DNA from: Nitrospirae bacterium GWC2_57_9
GTDB taxonomy: Bacteria; Nitrospirota; UBA9217
DNA: 5,484 nt
Direction: 5' to 3'
Assembly: GCA_001805085.1 (NCBI GenBank)
Contig: MHEA01000242.1
Span: forward strand, 5,476 to 10,959
The translations under genes and the position numbers were made by a program. The notes under the pieces are model-generated. The model had not been told where the DNA came from. It made no database searches and saw nothing but the letters and a program-made list of their open reading frames with translations. Shown here in pieces: positions 4,489-5,484 of this stretch. Numbering within the stretch: the first letter of the stretch is position 1; each line of letters begins with the position of its first letter.

Positions 4489-5484
4489 ATGATTATGACC
4501 CTTCAAAAGAAATACGACGTCATCGTGATCGGAGCCGGCCATGCCGGATGCGAAGCAGCGCTTGCGTCCGCGCGCATGGGCTGTGCCACGGTCCTGCTGA
4601 CCATGAACCTGGACAGTATCGCGCTCATGTCCTGCAATCCCGCTATCGGCGGTCTTGCCAAGGGGCATCTCGTGAAGGAGATCGACGCCTTGGGCGGCGA
4701 GATGGCCAAGATCATCGACCGGACCGGGATCCAGTTCAGGGTCCTGAACCAAAGCAAGGGCCCCGCAGTCCGGGGAACGCGCGCGCAGGCGGACAAGCAG
4801 AGATACCGGCTTGCGATGAAAGAGGTTGTCGAGAAGCAACCGGGCCTTGACGTCAAGCAGGGTATGGTCGAAAAATTCCTCGTCGAGGACGGCCGGATGG
4901 CCGGCGTGGAGACGAACATCGGCGCCCGGTACCTTTCGTCTGCGGTGATCGTTACGACGGGAACGTTTCTGAAAGGGCTGATCCATATCGGGCTCGTGAA
5001 CTATCCCTCGGGCAGGGCAGGGGAGTTCCCTTCCGTGGGACTATCGGACAGCCTGAGGGAACTGGGTTTCGAGATCGGCCGGCTCAAGACCGGAACGCCC
5101 GCGCGACTGAACGGCAGGACCATTGATTTTTCCCGCATGGCACCCCAGTTCGGGGATGAACCGGCGCCGTTCTTCTCTCTATCGGAAAAAGAGCACCCGC
5201 TCCCGCAGTTGCCCTGTCATCTCACGTATACCAGCACGCTTACCCATGACATTATTCGGAATAACCTTGACCGCTCCCCATTGTATGCCGGTGTGATCAA
5301 GGGTACAGGCCCGCGGTATTGTCCTTCCATCGAGGACAAGGTAATGCGGTTTTCCGACCGTGAACGGCACCAGGTGTTTCTCGAACCCGAGGGCCTGGAT
5401 ACGGAAGAGTATTATGCGAACGGCGTCTCGACCAGCCTGCCCTATGATGTCCAGATCAAGATGTACCAGTCGATCCCCGGGCTG
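4489..5484 (+). CDS. mnmG: tRNA uridine-5-carboxymethylaminomethyl modification enzyme MnmG (GidA), 5' part
   Basis: FAD-dependent partner of MnmE in wobble-uridine modification; it handles methylenetetrahydrofolate, NADH and FAD chemistry. The frame is open to the right edge, giving 332 of the family's usual 620-650 residues. Visible landmarks are the dinucleotide-binding motif DVIVIGAGHAGCEAA (10-24), MSCNPAIGGLAKGHLVKEID (47-66, with a conserved Cys49), GIQFRVLNQSKGPAVRGTRA (80-99), KTGTPARL (200-207) and GPRYCPSIEDK (274-284) with the conserved catalytic-type Cys278. ATG at 4489 and ATG at 4495 are in frame and both would suit the family's start; the first was kept. Neither has a Shine-Dalgarno. 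Instead the right arm of element C sits immediately upstream. The frame stays open back to a stop at 4360, but that extension is translated repeat and not part of the conserved protein. It is probably co-transcribed with mnmE or driven from within the 172-bp gap. In many bacteria rsmG and parAB follow. Confidence 0.97.
   Translation, partial: MIMTLQKKYDVIVIGAGHAGCEAALASARMGCATVLLTMNLDSIALMSCNPAIGGLAKGHLVKEIDALGGEMAKIIDRTGIQFRVLNQSKGPAVRGTRAQADKQRYRLAMKEVVEKQPGLDVKQGMVEKFLVEDGRMAGVETNIGARYLSSAVIVTTGTFLKGLIHIGLVNYPSGRAGEFPSVGLSDSLRELGFEIGRLKTGTPARLNGRTIDFSRMAPQFGDEPAPFFSLSEKEHPLPQLPCHLTYTSTLTHDIIRNNLDRSPLYAGVIKGTGPRYCPSIEDKVMRFSDRERHQVFLEPEGLDTEEYYANGVSTSLPYDVQIKMYQSIPGL

Noticed and set aside
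4435..4986. Minus-strand open frame opposite mnmG
   Set aside because: Its C-terminus, KSYLAQSRKGAKKS, is translated element C and the rest is antisense of mnmG. Not a gene.

Overview
The window is about 57-60% GC in its genes and looks like the chromosome of an environmental, probably anaerobic bacterium. A Nitrospirota or Desulfobacterota-type genome would fit, judging from the cyanobacterial/Chlorobium-like glucose-6-phosphate isomerase, the small uncharacterised Cys-containing protein and the CACGAAG/CGCAAAG-type intergenic repeats. This placement is an impression from sequence style, not a database result.

Layout, left to right. (1) The 5' part of a membrane protein of the TIGR03546 type is on the minus strand (1-353) and runs off the left edge. 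(2) A 288-bp gap holds a GC hairpin and a 176-bp inverted repeat (element A). (3) A complete pgi lies on the minus strand (642-2234). (4) A 339-bp gap holds a good sigma70-type pgi promoter, a second, more decayed inverted repeat (element B) and three copies of the octamer CGTTACGA. (5) A 79-codon gene of unknown function is on the minus strand (2574-2813). (6) A 129-bp divergent gap has extended -10 candidates facing both ways. (7) A complete mnmE is on the plus strand (2943-4316). (8) A 172-bp gap is mostly filled by a third inverted repeat with an extra competing arm (element C). (9) The first 332 codons of mnmG (4489 onward) run off the right edge.

The genes are mostly core metabolism and translation. 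MnmE and MnmG form one enzyme complex that makes the (carboxymethyl)aminomethyl modification on U34 of tRNAs, and their adjacency is the classical arrangement. Pgi is a central glycolytic/gluconeogenic enzyme and the TIGR03546 protein has no known job. The most interesting content is between the genes. The gap after pgi, the gap before pgi and the gap between mnmE and mnmG each hold a long imperfect palindrome built from the same degenerate octamer (roughly CRCRAAGN), but each has its own version of the unit: CACGAAG, CGCGAAG and CGCAAAG. The two arms of an element resemble each other more than they resemble the other elements. This points to a dispersed palindromic repeat family whose arms evolve together, and it is the best candidate here for an under-described system.
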